A stretch of 41,541 nt of DNA from NCBI GenBank assembly GCA_015232565.1, contig JADFZK010000024.1:1-41541 (forward strand), in the 5' to 3' direction. Shown here piece by piece: positions 32,467 to 40,326 of this stretch (position 1 is the first letter of the stretch; each line of letters starts with the position of its first letter). The notes below the pieces were generated by a model that saw only the letters and a list, made by a program, of their open reading frames with translations, had not been told where the DNA came from and made no database searches. Origin of the DNA: Candidatus Omnitrophota bacterium (GTDB taxonomy: Bacteria > Omnitrophota > Gorgyraeia > Zapsychrales > Fredricksoniimonadaceae). The translations under genes were made by a program, and so were the position numbers.

Positions 32467-33327
32467 TCAAATCTGTTTCAGAACAATATCGCCCATCTGT
32501 GCCCCGGAATGATGAGCAATCACAGGACATTTAACTTTAAACAGGAAAAAGATCTTCCTTGGAGCTTCAGTCAGGGCCTCATAGTTCCCCTGCCCCTTGC
32601 TGATCACCATGTCCGCTTCTTTAAAGATCTTCAAAAACTCTTCCGAACAATACTCAAGGACTGTACCCGGAGAATCGACTCCGCTGGAAATAACGCGAGC
32701 GATCTTGTCTACGCCGCAAAAAACAGCATCCTCCATTATCGCATCATTCAGGATAGGCTTATCCCGGACGGCAACGATCACTTTTCGCCCCGCGCTGATC
32801 TCCTCAATCAAGACACGGTCAAAAACAATTTCCCCGGCGTTGTCAGCCAAATAAAGGATCGTCTTTGCCTCAGCCAGTTCTTTCCTGAAAAGATCATACT
32901 CAAACACACTTTTTTGCTTAACCGTAAAACTTCCAGTCAGAATGGCCTGAATCTCATGTTCAATATTGAGATTGTTCTTCGCCGCATAATCAATAACATT
33001 CCCTGCAATAGCAAGCTCAACCGCTGTCAGCAGCCTATCCTCGGAACGAGCTACCTTCTCCTTAAGCATCGGGTAAAGTTCCATAGCCCGACAGTTGCTT
33101 TGATCCTTAACCTTCTCATAAGGATCACAATTGGGAAATCTTCGCTTAATAACTTCCTGCATCTCTCTCACCATTCTTGGAGGAGTTAAGCCAAGAGAAA
33201 AACCCGGCACCAGTTTTGTGGCTTCATTCATCAATTCCCGATGAACAATCTCATCTCCGGTCAACAACCGCCCTTGTTCAAGTGTCAGTCTCAAGAAGCA
33301 CGGGATACAATCCAGATATGTTCTCAT
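32467..33327 (-). CDS. DUF89/ARMT1-like damage-control phosphatase
   Basis: This 286-residue protein of the DUF89 family comprises metal-dependent phosphatases thought to remove damaged or harmful phospho-metabolites. The N-terminal CIPC (Cys7-Cys10) marks the prokaryotic subfamily. The metal/phosphate site is the typical LADNAGEIVFD (about 156-166), supported by SKGQGNYEAL near the C-terminus. It overlaps the Mrp gene by 4 nt and precedes the ZIP transporter by 23 nt. Why it is in a metal-cofactor operon is not obvious. Confidence 0.9.
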   Translation of the reverse strand: MRTYLDCIPCFLRLTLEQGRLLTGDEIVHRELMNEATKLVPGFSLGLTPPRMVREMQEVIKRRFPNCDPYEKVKDQSNCRAMELYPMLKEKVARSEDRLLTAVELAIAGNVIDYAAKNNLNIEHEIQAILTGSFTVKQKSVFEYDLFRKELAEAKTILYLADNAGEIVFDRVLIEEISAGRKVIVAVRDKPILNDAIMEDAVFCGVDKIARVISSGVDSPGTVLEYCSEEFLKIFKEADMVISKGQGNYEALTEAPRKIFFLFKVKCPVIAHHSGAQMGDIVLKQI

Positions 33328-34145
33328 TTACAAAGATCCTCGATCTTCTGCACGATCTTTCCAAATGCCAAGACAGCCTCAGACTCTTTCTTCAATGACA
33401 TAAACGGCTTGCCGCTATCCCCCAGAGCGACCAGTTCAGGATCAAGAGGGATATTCCCCAAAAATGCCTCGCCCATATCCTCGGCTGCTTTTTCACCACC
33501 GCCCTGTTTATAAAGATCAATCCGGGTGCGACAATGCGGGCATATCAGCCCGCTCATATTTTCAATAACCCCAAGAACCGGAATATTCAATTCACGGGCA
33601 AACATAATGCTTTTACGCGCATCAAGAACCGCCACATCCTGCGGCGTAGTTACGATCACCGCTTTGCTGATCTTCGGCAAAAGCTGACAAACGCTCAAAG
33701 GCTCATCGCCAGTTCCCGGAGGAGAATCTATAACAAGATAATCCAGGACACCCCAATCCACATCCCCTAAAAACTGACGGATCACTGCCGCCTTCATCGG
33801 GCCGCGCCAAATAAACGGCGTGTCAGTCGCCTTACCCAAAAGTGCAAGACTAACCACTTTAAGATTCGGCGTTACCATGACCGGGATCATATCTGTTCCA
33901 AACTGTTCCATCGTCTGATCTTCAATACCAAGCATCTTGGCCACATTGGGGCCGTGGATGTCAGTATCAAGCAGCCCAACCTGTTTTCCTGATGACGCCA
34001 ACGCATACGCAAGGTTAACGGCAACAGACGTCTTTCCCACACCGCCTTTGCCGCTCATGACAACGATCACCTGCTTGACCGAGGCCATTCTCTCTTGAAC
34101 TTTTCTTTCTTGCTCATCAACCTGATTTTCGCTCTGACACCCCAT
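33324..34145 (-). CDS. Mrp/NBP35-family Fe-S carrier ATPase
   Basis: This 273-residue P-loop ATPase of the Mrp/NBP35 family acts as a scaffold or carrier for iron-sulfur clusters. A short charged leader precedes the deviant Walker A GKGGVGKTS (32-40). Asp-containing DTDIHGPN, the SPPGTGDE switch and the cluster-binding CPHC (Cys202-Cys205, in NMSGLICPHC) follow. AAGGA lies 6 nt before the ATG at 34145, supporting this start although it overlaps the small Cys protein gene by 29 nt. It forms part of the ORP-like core. Confidence 0.93.
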   Translation of the reverse strand: MGCQSENQVDEQERKVQERMASVKQVIVVMSGKGGVGKTSVAVNLAYALASSGKQVGLLDTDIHGPNVAKMLGIEDQTMEQFGTDMIPVMVTPNLKVVSLALLGKATDTPFIWRGPMKAAVIRQFLGDVDWGVLDYLVIDSPPGTGDEPLSVCQLLPKISKAVIVTTPQDVAVLDARKSIMFARELNIPVLGVIENMSGLICPHCRTRIDLYKQGGGEKAAEDMGEAFLGNIPLDPELVALGDSGKPFMSLKKESEAVLAFGKIVQKIEDLCK

Positions 34146-34320
34146 AATGATCCTTTCTTGAAGATTCAGATTTCAATTCCCTGTAAGCCCTACAAAAAGG
34201 ACAAGCCTTTTCCAATTTGCCCATCATCAAACTAAAGCGGGATTTGGGATACCTCCTCGCAACAATACAAAACGGGCATATCTGACAAACAAAAGCAAGA
34301 GCCCTTAAGAGCATCTTCAT
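34117..34320 (-). CDS. Small double-CPFC protein between MinD and Mrp genes
   Basis: This is a 67-residue basic protein. I start at the ATG at 34320, which overlaps the stop of the preceding MinD-like gene by 4 nt; the frame to 34347 is longer but inside that gene. Two CxxC pairs, CPFC in ICPFCIVARRYPKSRF and CPFC in ACPFCRAYREL, lie about 30 residues apart and could bind zinc or an Fe-S cluster. The N-terminus is hydrophobic (LLRALAFVCQI). I know no family for it. Position between three P-loop ATPase genes implies a role with them. Confidence 0.75.
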   Translation of the reverse strand: MKMLLRALAFVCQICPFCIVARRYPKSRFSLMMGKLEKACPFCRAYRELKSESSRKDHYGVSERKSG

Positions 34321-35177
34321 AGCATCGCTCCTCTCAAATTCTCCCAAATCTTCACGATCTCGCTCTTAAGACTTGGACTATCTCCCTCCATGATTGTGCG
34401 TCCCTGAATAACCGCGTCGACCACCGCACGATCAAACGGCAGTCGCCCAGCAACAGCCACGCCGTTATCTGTACAATATTTCTCAATCTGTTCGGTCACG
34501 ACCGGATTGATATCCCACTTGTTCACAACAAGCTGAACAGGAATCTTGAAGTGTTTTCCTAAATCGATCACTCGCTTTGCATCATGCAAGCCTGAGCAAG
34601 TCGGCTCAGTTACCAGCAATACGGCATTAACACCTGACAAAGACGCCATAACCGGGCAACCAATCCCCGGCGGGCCGTCAATGATCACCCAATCCCGTAA
34701 TTCTTTCTTGGCTATTTCCTTCGCTGCTTGCCGTATCTGGGCCACAAGCTTCCCTGAATTCTCCTCACCGGCACCAAGCTTTGCATGAACCATTGTTCCA
34801 AACCGCGTTTCCGATACAAACCATTCACCGCACAAATTATCTTCCATCGTAATAGCATGAGAAGGACAAACCCGAGCGCAAAGGCCACACCCCTCACACG
34901 ACCCCGCATCAATCAATAAATTCTTTGTTACAGCCCCGAACCTGCAAACCTCAAGACACCGTCCACAGCGCACACACGCACGCTGATCTAAATGCGCCTT
35001 CTGACCGCTTTTGAACTCATGCCGCTCCATAATCGTGGGAGTCAAAAGAAGATGCAGATCTGCCGCATCGACGTCACAGTCAACCATAACCTTGTTGTCA
35101 ACAAGCGCTGCCAGAGCTCCGGTCATGACCGTCTTACCCGTGCCGCCTTTTCCACTAAGAACAACGATCTGCTTCAT
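34317..35177 (-). CDS. MinD-family ATPase with ferredoxin domain (second)
   Basis: This 286-residue protein has a deviant Walker A SGKGGTGKT (8-16), then an inserted 2x[4Fe-4S] ferredoxin domain: Cys68, 71, 74, 78 (CVRCGRCLEVC) and Cys94, 97, 100, 104 (CEGCGLCARVC). The second half of the MinD fold follows, with IIDGPPGIGCP and TEPTCSGLHD. Paired proteins of this architecture occur in the Desulfovibrio ORP operon and other clusters with NifX-like proteins. They probably couple ATP hydrolysis to electron or metal delivery. AGGTGAAG precedes the ATG. It overlaps its sister gene by 23 nt. Confidence 0.93.
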   Translation of the reverse strand: MKQIVVLSGKGGTGKTVMTGALAALVDNKVMVDCDVDAADLHLLLTPTIMERHEFKSGQKAHLDQRACVRCGRCLEVCRFGAVTKNLLIDAGSCEGCGLCARVCPSHAITMEDNLCGEWFVSETRFGTMVHAKLGAGEENSGKLVAQIRQAAKEIAKKELRDWVIIDGPPGIGCPVMASLSGVNAVLLVTEPTCSGLHDAKRVIDLGKHFKIPVQLVVNKWDINPVVTEQIEKYCTDNGVAVAGRLPFDRAVVDAVIQGRTIMEGDSPSLKSEIVKIWENLRGAML

Positions 35178-36021
35178 TCTTCACCTGACAAATATTTTTA
35201 TACAATCCGTTAAATACGTCCGTCATGCCCGGAACTTTATCAATGAGCGTTTCTCCTTCGGAATAACGCACCGCAATCGCACGATCAAAAGGAATCTTTG
35301 CCAAGACCGCAATGCACTCTGTACGACAATAATCCTCAGCAGCATCGTTCCCAAGCCCAGCCCGATTGATAACAACTCCAAATGGGATCTTTAGCTGACG
35401 TACAAGGTCAACAGCCAATGTTAAATCGTGCAATCCGAACGGGGTCGGCTCGGTTACCAGCACACAAAAATCCACACCTTTAATAGCTGCCACCACGGGA
35501 CATGAAGTGCCGGGCGGGGCATCAATGATCGTAACCGCATTCGGATCAATCAATCCCTTAACCCGTCGAATAATCAAAGGCGAGAGCACCTCGCCTACAT
35601 TCATTTTTCCATGAATAAATCGGATATCGCCGCGAAAGCCTTTCTCAATAACCCCGATGTTTCTCTGATCTTCACGGATCGCACCAACCGGACAAAGCAA
35701 ACTGCAGGCACCGCACGCATGACACAAATGCGGAAAAATCAACGGTTGAGGTTTTTTACCAGGACTCGGAATAACAGCAATGGCATGATAGGCACACACC
35801 TCAGCGCATTTGCCGCACCCTGTGCATTTTTGCTTGTCAAACTCCGGAACAGGAACAGTCACAGGTATTTCTGCCTGAATACACGGCTTCAGGAACAAAT
35901 GGGCATTCGGTTCCTCAACATCACAATCAAGGAAATCAACAGCACCCAACACCAGGGCCAGATTAACCGCCACCGTGGTTTTGCCTGTGCCGCCTTTGCC
36001 GCTTGCAACCGCAATGATCAT
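35155..36021 (-). CDS. MinD-family ATPase with ferredoxin domain (first)
   Basis: This 288-residue protein has the deviant Walker A GKGGTGKTT (8-16) and a ferredoxin insert with Cys66, 69, 72, 76 (CTGCGKCAEVC) and Cys100, 103, 106, 110 (CHACGACSLLC). The MinD half follows, with IIDAPPGTSCP and TEPTPFGLHDL. It is homologous to the next gene but clearly diverged, so the two probably form a heterodimer, as proposed for the paired ORP-cluster ATPases. It overlaps the NifX-like gene by 4 nt and its sister by 23 nt, implying coupled, near-equimolar synthesis. Confidence 0.93.
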   Translation of the reverse strand: MIIAVASGKGGTGKTTVAVNLALVLGAVDFLDCDVEEPNAHLFLKPCIQAEIPVTVPVPEFDKQKCTGCGKCAEVCAYHAIAVIPSPGKKPQPLIFPHLCHACGACSLLCPVGAIREDQRNIGVIEKGFRGDIRFIHGKMNVGEVLSPLIIRRVKGLIDPNAVTIIDAPPGTSCPVVAAIKGVDFCVLVTEPTPFGLHDLTLAVDLVRQLKIPFGVVINRAGLGNDAAEDYCRTECIAVLAKIPFDRAIAVRYSEGETLIDKVPGMTDVFNGLYKNICQVKNEADRCS

Positions 36022-36386
36022 TTCCCCATCCCCGACTTCGAAGCGCTGTCCGGCGCAACAGCCCGAGCAAGTTTCCCCGCCTCATAAGCGTCGACGGCAT
36101 CTTTGACCGTTCCAGCCGTCCCTGTAAAAATCGTAACGCCTGCTGCGCTCAATGTCTTAAAAGCATTTGGTCCGACATGACCAGTAAGAACAACAGCCGC
36201 ACCCTTTGACGCAACCATCTGCGCTGACTGAATCCCTGCTCCACCCGAAGACTCAATATTTGGATTAGCAACAGCTTCAACCTCTCTGGTATGAAGATTG
36301 AAAAATACAAAAAACTGACACCTTCCGAACCGAGGATCAACTTCTGAATCCTCTTTCGGTCCTAAAGCCGTAACGCATACTTTCAT
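36018..36386 (-). CDS. NifX/NifB-type dinitrogenase Fe-Mo cofactor domain protein (second)
   Basis: This 122-residue protein has the RNase H-like fold of the dinitrogenase iron-molybdenum cofactor-binding family. It has MKVCVTALGPKEDSEVDPRFGRCQFFVFF at the start, GAGIQSAQMVASKGAAVVLTGHVGPNAF in the middle and FTGTAGTVKDAVDAYEAGKL near the end. No nif genes are present, so it belongs to the ORP-like (orange protein) relatives that bind metal-sulfide clusters. It follows the first NifX-like gene by 21 nt and overlaps the first MinD-like gene by 4 nt. Confidence 0.93.
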   Translation of the reverse strand: MKVCVTALGPKEDSEVDPRFGRCQFFVFFNLHTREVEAVANPNIESSGGAGIQSAQMVASKGAAVVLTGHVGPNAFKTLSAAGVTIFTGTAGTVKDAVDAYEAGKLARAVAPDSASKSGMGK

Positions 36387-36407
36387 CTCAGCCTCTTTTC
36401 TTAATCA

Positions 36408-36791
36408 TTAATGTTGGCAAGAATGCCCCTCGTCGCCATGCCCCTTGCAGGGCTCGATTCCGCCCAAAGAATTCTTGAGAAGAGCCGCTATAGCATCCTT
36501 GACTGTCCCCTCAAATCCAAAGATCTTGACGCCTTTCATAGCAAACTTCTGCTGAGCACCCATACCCATTCCGCCTGCGATAACATGTGTAATATCATGT
36601 TGAACAATGGCATCAACAGCCTTGCACCCGCCGCCGCCATGCTGTTCCGGATTCGGAACAATCTTTGATCCGGCGATTGTCTTTCCATCCGCGCCAATAT
36701 CCACAATCAAAAAATTCGGACAATGCCCAAAATGTGCTGAAACCAAACCATCCAACCCTCTTTCATCTTCTAAAACGACTCCGATTTTCAT
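36408..36791 (-). CDS. NifX/NifB-type dinitrogenase Fe-Mo cofactor domain protein (first)
   Basis: This 127-residue protein of the same family has a Cys/His-rich end. The core has SAHFGHCPNFLIVDI (Cys24), EQHGGGGCKAVDAI (Cys56) and FEGTVKDAIAALL. The last 13 residues (CKGHGDEGHSCQH) would make an additional metal site. I start at the ATG at 36791, because the frame to 36911 runs into the DUF5320 gene. It lies 28 nt after that gene. A metal-sulfide cofactor carrier role is inferred from ORP and NifX relatives. Confidence 0.92.
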   Translation of the reverse strand: MKIGVVLEDERGLDGLVSAHFGHCPNFLIVDIGADGKTIAGSKIVPNPEQHGGGGCKAVDAIVQHDITHVIAGGMGMGAQQKFAMKGVKIFGFEGTVKDAIAALLKNSLGGIEPCKGHGDEGHSCQH

Positions 36792-36819
36792 ATTGCCTGC
36801 TTTCCTTTGTTTATTCCTA

Positions 36820-37092
36820 TTAAACTTGCTGACCTTTTGCCTTGAGTGCTTCAAAATCTGCCTGCAAACAATTAAACTTCGCCTGCAACTCGGTAAGTTG
36901 CGAAAACCCATTCTGCCCCGAGGCTCTTAAAGCCCTGAAACAATTCCCGTGGCCACGACCCATACCAAGACCGCGTATCCCTCGACCAAGTCTTGTCCCA
37001 GCACCTTCGCTCATCTGAACAGCACAAGTTCCTCGAGCACTACCCGATATTGATCCCTGCCCAAAAGGACCTGTTCCATCAAATCCTGGCAT
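36820..37092 (-). CDS. DUF5320 family protein
   Basis: This 90-residue protein has the DUF5320 opening MPGFDGTGPFGQGSISGSARGTC, a Gly/Arg-rich middle (RLGRGIRGLGMGRGHGNCF) and a C-terminal coiled coil (LTELQAKFNCLQADFEALKAK). The family is uncharacterised but recurs beside NifX-like and MinD-ferredoxin genes. The ATG at 37092 has GGAGG 6 nt before it; the frame to 37125 would start inside the operator. It is the first structural gene after the Fur-family regulator, with a 7-1-7 palindrome in the 57-nt gap between them. Confidence 0.88.
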   Translation of the reverse strand: MPGFDGTGPFGQGSISGSARGTCAVQMSEGAGTRLGRGIRGLGMGRGHGNCFRALRASGQNGFSQLTELQAKFNCLQADFEALKAKGQQV

Positions 37093-37109
37093 AATAGCCT
37101 CCTTATTTC

Positions 37110-37124
37110 TGGAAATGATTTCCA
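37110..37124. promoter_or_regulatory. Fur-type 7-1-7 operator between the regulator and DUF5320
   Basis: TGGAAAT (37110-37116), one G, then ATTTCCA (37118-37124) form a perfect 7-1-7 inverted repeat, the geometry used by Fur, Zur and PerR. It lies 17 bp upstream of the DUF5320 ATG. A degenerate copy overlaps the regulator's own promoter at 37637-37651. Confidence 0.75.
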
Positions 37125-37149
37125 TTAAACAGTTAAGAAAATTTAGGCC

Positions 37150-37620
37150 TTATTTAGCCAAACACTCAGTACATGTCCCATAAAACTGAATCAAATGATT
37201 GTCGATCCTGAAACGGTACTTGTCAGATAACCCCTTCTCTGTCCGGCGCAAGAGCTCAACCTCGTCATCAATGAAATCCGTATAATCAATCACCCGCTTG
37301 CATCCGGTACAGACCAGATGATGGTGATGATGTGCGCCCTTTGGACCTTCGGTCAGCTCATAACGGGCTTTACCGTCGCCAAAATCGAACTTGAACACCA
37401 ACCCCAGATTGACCAGCATATCCAGCGTTCGATAGATCGTCGTCAGCCCAACATTGGGATATTTATCATGAATACGGGCGTACACATCCTCGGCGCTCAA
37501 ATGATCGTGGGTTGAGGACAAGGCTTCAATAATAGCTTCGCGTCCAGCGGTAATACGATACCCGCAGTCCTTGACCTTTCCATGCCACCATTGTGGCCCA
37601 CATCCTTTTCGACACGGCAT
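37150..37620 (-). CDS. Fur-family metal-dependent repressor
   Basis: This 156-residue Fur/Zur/PerR-type regulator has a winged-helix DNA-binding half with GYRITAGREAIIEAL and VGLTTIYRTLDMLV. A linker with GAHHHHHLVC (metal-sensing region) and a structural zinc site (CTGC at 104-107, CTEC at 150-153) follow. The Cys-containing N-terminal extension MPCRKGCGPQWWHGKVKDCG is unusual, and together with the five consecutive His may form a further metal site. Which metal it senses cannot be read from sequence. A promoter with an operator-like site lies directly upstream. Confidence 0.93.
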   Translation of the reverse strand: MPCRKGCGPQWWHGKVKDCGYRITAGREAIIEALSSTHDHLSAEDVYARIHDKYPNVGLTTIYRTLDMLVNLGLVFKFDFGDGKARYELTEGPKGAHHHHHLVCTGCKRVIDYTDFIDDEVELLRRTEKGLSDKYRFRIDNHLIQFYGTCTECLAK

Positions 37621-37636
37621 ACAGCAATCTCCTTAG

Positions 37637-37651
37637 TGGGAACTATTTCCA
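37637..37651. promoter_or_regulatory. Imperfect Fur-type operator at the regulator's promoter
   Basis: TGGGAAC, one T, then ATTTCCA matches the perfect site at 37110-37124 at 13 of 15 positions. It lies immediately downstream of the -10 at 37652-37657, over the expected transcription start, fitting autoregulation. Confidence 0.6.
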
Positions 37652-37679
37652 ATAATAGATCATTTGGTGAAATTGTCAA
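37652..37679 (-). promoter_or_regulatory. Promoter of the Fur-family gene and downstream operon
   Basis: On the minus strand a perfect TTGACA (37674-37679) and TATTAT (37652-37657) are separated by 16 bp. The same hexamers and spacing occur at the second DUF134 promoter (28060-28087). Confidence 0.72.
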
Positions 37680-37824
37680 TAAAAAAGTCCCCGAGAAACA
37701 TCCCTAAGGCTTTCTTAAAATGCACTCCGAAGATTCTATTCAGACAATTTGTCAGAAATACGAACAGCTTAAAAACACATCAGCGAGCTTTCTTCTCGCT
37801 ATAATCAGCTCTCCCGGTCTTTTG
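37680..37824. other. Non-coding stretch between the phage remnant and the Fur gene
   Basis: I see no supported gene. A 55-codon plus-strand frame starting at an ATG at 37720 crosses the terminator at 37825-37873 and lacks a good ribosome binding site and any motif, so I do not call it. Confidence 0.5.
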
Positions 37825-37873
37825 AGAAAAAAGCCGGTCTCACGAAGGCTTAACGCCCCCCCAAGACCGGCTT
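37825..37873 (-). terminator. Terminator after the terminase large-subunit gene
   Basis: Perfect 10-bp arms AAGCCGGTCT (37831-37840) and AGACCGGCTT (37864-37873) enclose 23 nt. On the minus strand the stem runs into TTTTTTCTC. It closes the phage-derived transcription unit before the Fur promoter. Confidence 0.78.
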
Positions 37874-37952
37874 TACATCACCTCTGATTTCTAAAAACCC
37901 ACTCCTTACCAATGAATTATCAACTTCTGCGAAGATATCAAGCAAAAGGGGC

Positions 37953-39698
37953 CTAAAACATCTTGGCATTAATCCACTCTTTTCCTTCATTGTAAAACTC
38001 CGGAGGAACAAACTTATCCTGCACCACGTTATGCGCCTGCGGATAATTAATCGTTCCTCCGCCGGGAATGCCCTCTAACTCAGGATAAGAACACGAATTC
38101 AATTGAAACCCCTGTGGATAGTTGGTTCCAGCAGACATATCCCAAGCAATCCTGACTGCCATCTCTAACGCATCCAAACCGTCATCGTGCGGTCCTTTTG
38201 GAAAAAACCTCATTTCTTCAAGCAATATCAAATGCTTGCGCGAAAGCAACAATGTCCTCGATTTGATAAGCACTTGTAACGTCTGAATTCGTGCGATCTT
38301 ATCAACCTTATTGTGTTGAACAGGAATAACATGCATCGGCCTCCCAACCTCCAAAGAGCGCTTTTCAAGCTCACTTGCCATAAACGCCTGAGCCTGATTA
38401 GTTTCAAACGCGAATCTTTCATACCTGCGAATTCTGTGATACTCCAGAATATTCGCCAAGATTTCATCCGGCTTTCGTCTGGTTATATCGGCATCAATTA
38501 CATATAGCCGGCCATCAACATGATCCTTAACGATTGTAACAATCGCTGACCTGTCGCCTCGAATACCGCCCATACTCGGATCGCACGCGCCAACAATACT
38601 GACATGCCCTCTACTGCGTAAAGTCTGCAACAGATCTTCAACAGAATCATACTGATCATCCCACTGCTGGCTTTCTGCCAAATTAAAATACGCGTCCCGT
38701 TCATTCACAGGATCATTTTGCATTTCACTATTAAAAGACAAATCTCCTTCCTTCTCCTTTAAAACCATAAGATCGTAATAACTTTTACTCTCAGGCCACA
38801 GCACCTGCGCGCCTTTAAGCATTTCTTTCTGATTAGCCTCAAAGAACGACTGTGCTGCAACTTCTCCCATATCCTCGCAATAACTCTCCAGTCGACGAAA
38901 AATGCGCATCCACTGCTCCCACAACTTAATATTTTCTGCCCAGGAAATGACAGATCTATAAATCTTCTGCTGCCACCCGGGATATTGATCTTGGTCAGTA
39001 AATTTTGCTAAAAGGGATGCATAGTGGTGAATTGTGCCAACATAAACAATGTTTGTTTCACTGGTTCCAGCCTTGAAAACAGCCTTGGTTACCCAATCTT
39101 CCAACTTGTAGAAACTTTCCGGCGTCTGAACTCCTTCATTAGTCTCGATATCGTCGAGAACAATCAATGACGGACGATCTTCCCTATTACGAAACCCACG
39201 AATCGATTGGCCGCTCCCTCGCGCCATAATCTGTATCCCTGTAGAAGTAATAATTTCTTCCTGCGCGAACCGCGAACGCTTGGGCTTTTCGACCACCTGA
39301 AAAACTTCAGGGAAGTCACGGCGAAGGTCTTCGTTAGTCTGAAACTCATCCTTGATGTTTCTCAAGAAACTAACCGCCTGATCTCTTGTGCTCGACACAA
39401 TGACAACAAACTTCTCTAATCGATAACAAATGCAATAAACAACGAACTCCAGCGTGACGATCGTACTTTTTGCACTCTCTCGAGGGGCCGCGATTGCGAC
39501 TCGAGCCCCTCGTTTTCTTGTTGCCTGCATAAGCGTCTCGGCGATCTCATAATGAAACGGCGCATCTGCACACCGATGATACCCTTTAAAGTATTGTTTT
39601 CTAAACTTCGAAAAATCCCGACAAAGGAATTTCCTCTTCTCCATCAACAAGCACTCTAACGCAGACACTTTCTTGCTAAAATCCCTGGAATTACTCAT
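37953..39698 (-). CDS. Phage terminase large subunit
   Basis: This 581-residue packaging motor and nuclease has an N-terminal ATPase domain: the Walker A-like APRESAKST (71-79), Walker B LIVLDDIE (Asp182-Asp183) and a coupling-type segment YVGTIHH. The C-terminal RuvC-like nuclease has CDPSMGG near residue 370, a middle acidic motif in FETNQAQAF and the terminal HDDGLDALEMAV. All catalytic acids appear present. Its start overlaps the small-subunit-like gene by 8 nt. Normally a portal gene follows; here a terminator follows instead, so packaging functions are isolated from a phage genome. Confidence 0.92.
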   Translation of the reverse strand: MSNSRDFSKKVSALECLLMEKRKFLCRDFSKFRKQYFKGYHRCADAPFHYEIAETLMQATRKRGARVAIAAPRESAKSTIVTLEFVVYCICYRLEKFVVIVSSTRDQAVSFLRNIKDEFQTNEDLRRDFPEVFQVVEKPKRSRFAQEEIITSTGIQIMARGSGQSIRGFRNREDRPSLIVLDDIETNEGVQTPESFYKLEDWVTKAVFKAGTSETNIVYVGTIHHYASLLAKFTDQDQYPGWQQKIYRSVISWAENIKLWEQWMRIFRRLESYCEDMGEVAAQSFFEANQKEMLKGAQVLWPESKSYYDLMVLKEKEGDLSFNSEMQNDPVNERDAYFNLAESQQWDDQYDSVEDLLQTLRSRGHVSIVGACDPSMGGIRGDRSAIVTIVKDHVDGRLYVIDADITRRKPDEILANILEYHRIRRYERFAFETNQAQAFMASELEKRSLEVGRPMHVIPVQHNKVDKIARIQTLQVLIKSRTLLLSRKHLILLEEMRFFPKGPHDDGLDALEMAVRIAWDMSAGTNYPQGFQLNSCSYPELEGIPGGGTINYPQAHNVVQDKFVPPEFYNEGKEWINAKMF

Positions 39699-40326
39699 GG
39701 CTTTCCTCCTGTAAGTTAGGCTCTGTTTGAGTTTTCATTTCAACGATGAATTTCTTCATTCCCTCAATATCTGCTTTCACTGCTTGAGCAACAGGATCAT
39801 TCCCGTCAGCCATCTGGCCCAACTCAGCGATCTGACGATTCAGCTCCTCTAATTGATCTGCCGGATCTCCAGCGTGATGGAAAATATCTCCCACAACAGT
39901 AACTGGTCTCGAGGGTAAGTACCCGACCGACTGCAGCCGGACAATCGTTTCAGAAGTGGTTTTAAATGCCAGATACTCCGATTGCGACCGTTCGGAGACG
40001 GAGGCGTCGGTCTTACGAGCAAGCCGCATAAGGTGATCTCTATGAACTCGCGAATAGGTCACAAACTCAGCGATCATCTTCTCGGCCAGCTCAATACTGG
40101 GCTTTAGCCTGTTCGTGTCGCGAATTTCTCTGAGATCGGCCCTTATCGTATGTTCAGTTCGCTTAAATAGTTGAGCCAACTGTAAGACGGAATGTCCCTC
40201 TAGAATAAGAATCTCGATATACCCCTGTCTTTGGGCAACGGATACTGTTGAAGGATCCACCTTTCCATCTTTCAGTTTTTGCAAGAAGTCATAGGCCGGC
40301 TGTTCATTCTTTTCAGGATTAGACAT
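39691..40326 (-). CDS. Putative terminase small subunit (helix-turn-helix protein)
   Basis: This 211-residue protein starts at the ATG at 40326 (MSNPEKNEQPAYDFL); the frame to 40407 lies inside the methyltransferase gene. Residues about 25-80 have a helix-turn-helix, QRQGYIEILILEGHSVLQLAQLFKRTEHTIRADLREI, as in DNA-recognition small terminases. The rest is helical, ending in a coiled-coil-like region (DQLEELNRQIAELGQ). Call is based mainly on its place directly before the large subunit (8-nt overlap) and on the helix-turn-helix. The sequence itself is not diagnostic. Confidence 0.72.
   Translation of the reverse strand: MSNPEKNEQPAYDFLQKLKDGKVDPSTVSVAQRQGYIEILILEGHSVLQLAQLFKRTEHTIRADLREIRDTNRLKPSIELAEKMIAEFVTYSRVHRDHLMRLARKTDASVSERSQSEYLAFKTTSETIVRLQSVGYLPSRPVTVVGDIFHHAGDPADQLEELNRQIAELGQMADGNDPVAQAVKADIEGMKKFIVEMKTQTEPNLQEESHE

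Noticed and set aside
37720-37887. 55-codon plus-strand frame starting MHSEDSIQTICQKYEQLKN
   Set aside because: Would be the only plus-strand gene; it runs through the terminator stem at 37825-37873 and has only a weak AAGG far upstream. Not supported.
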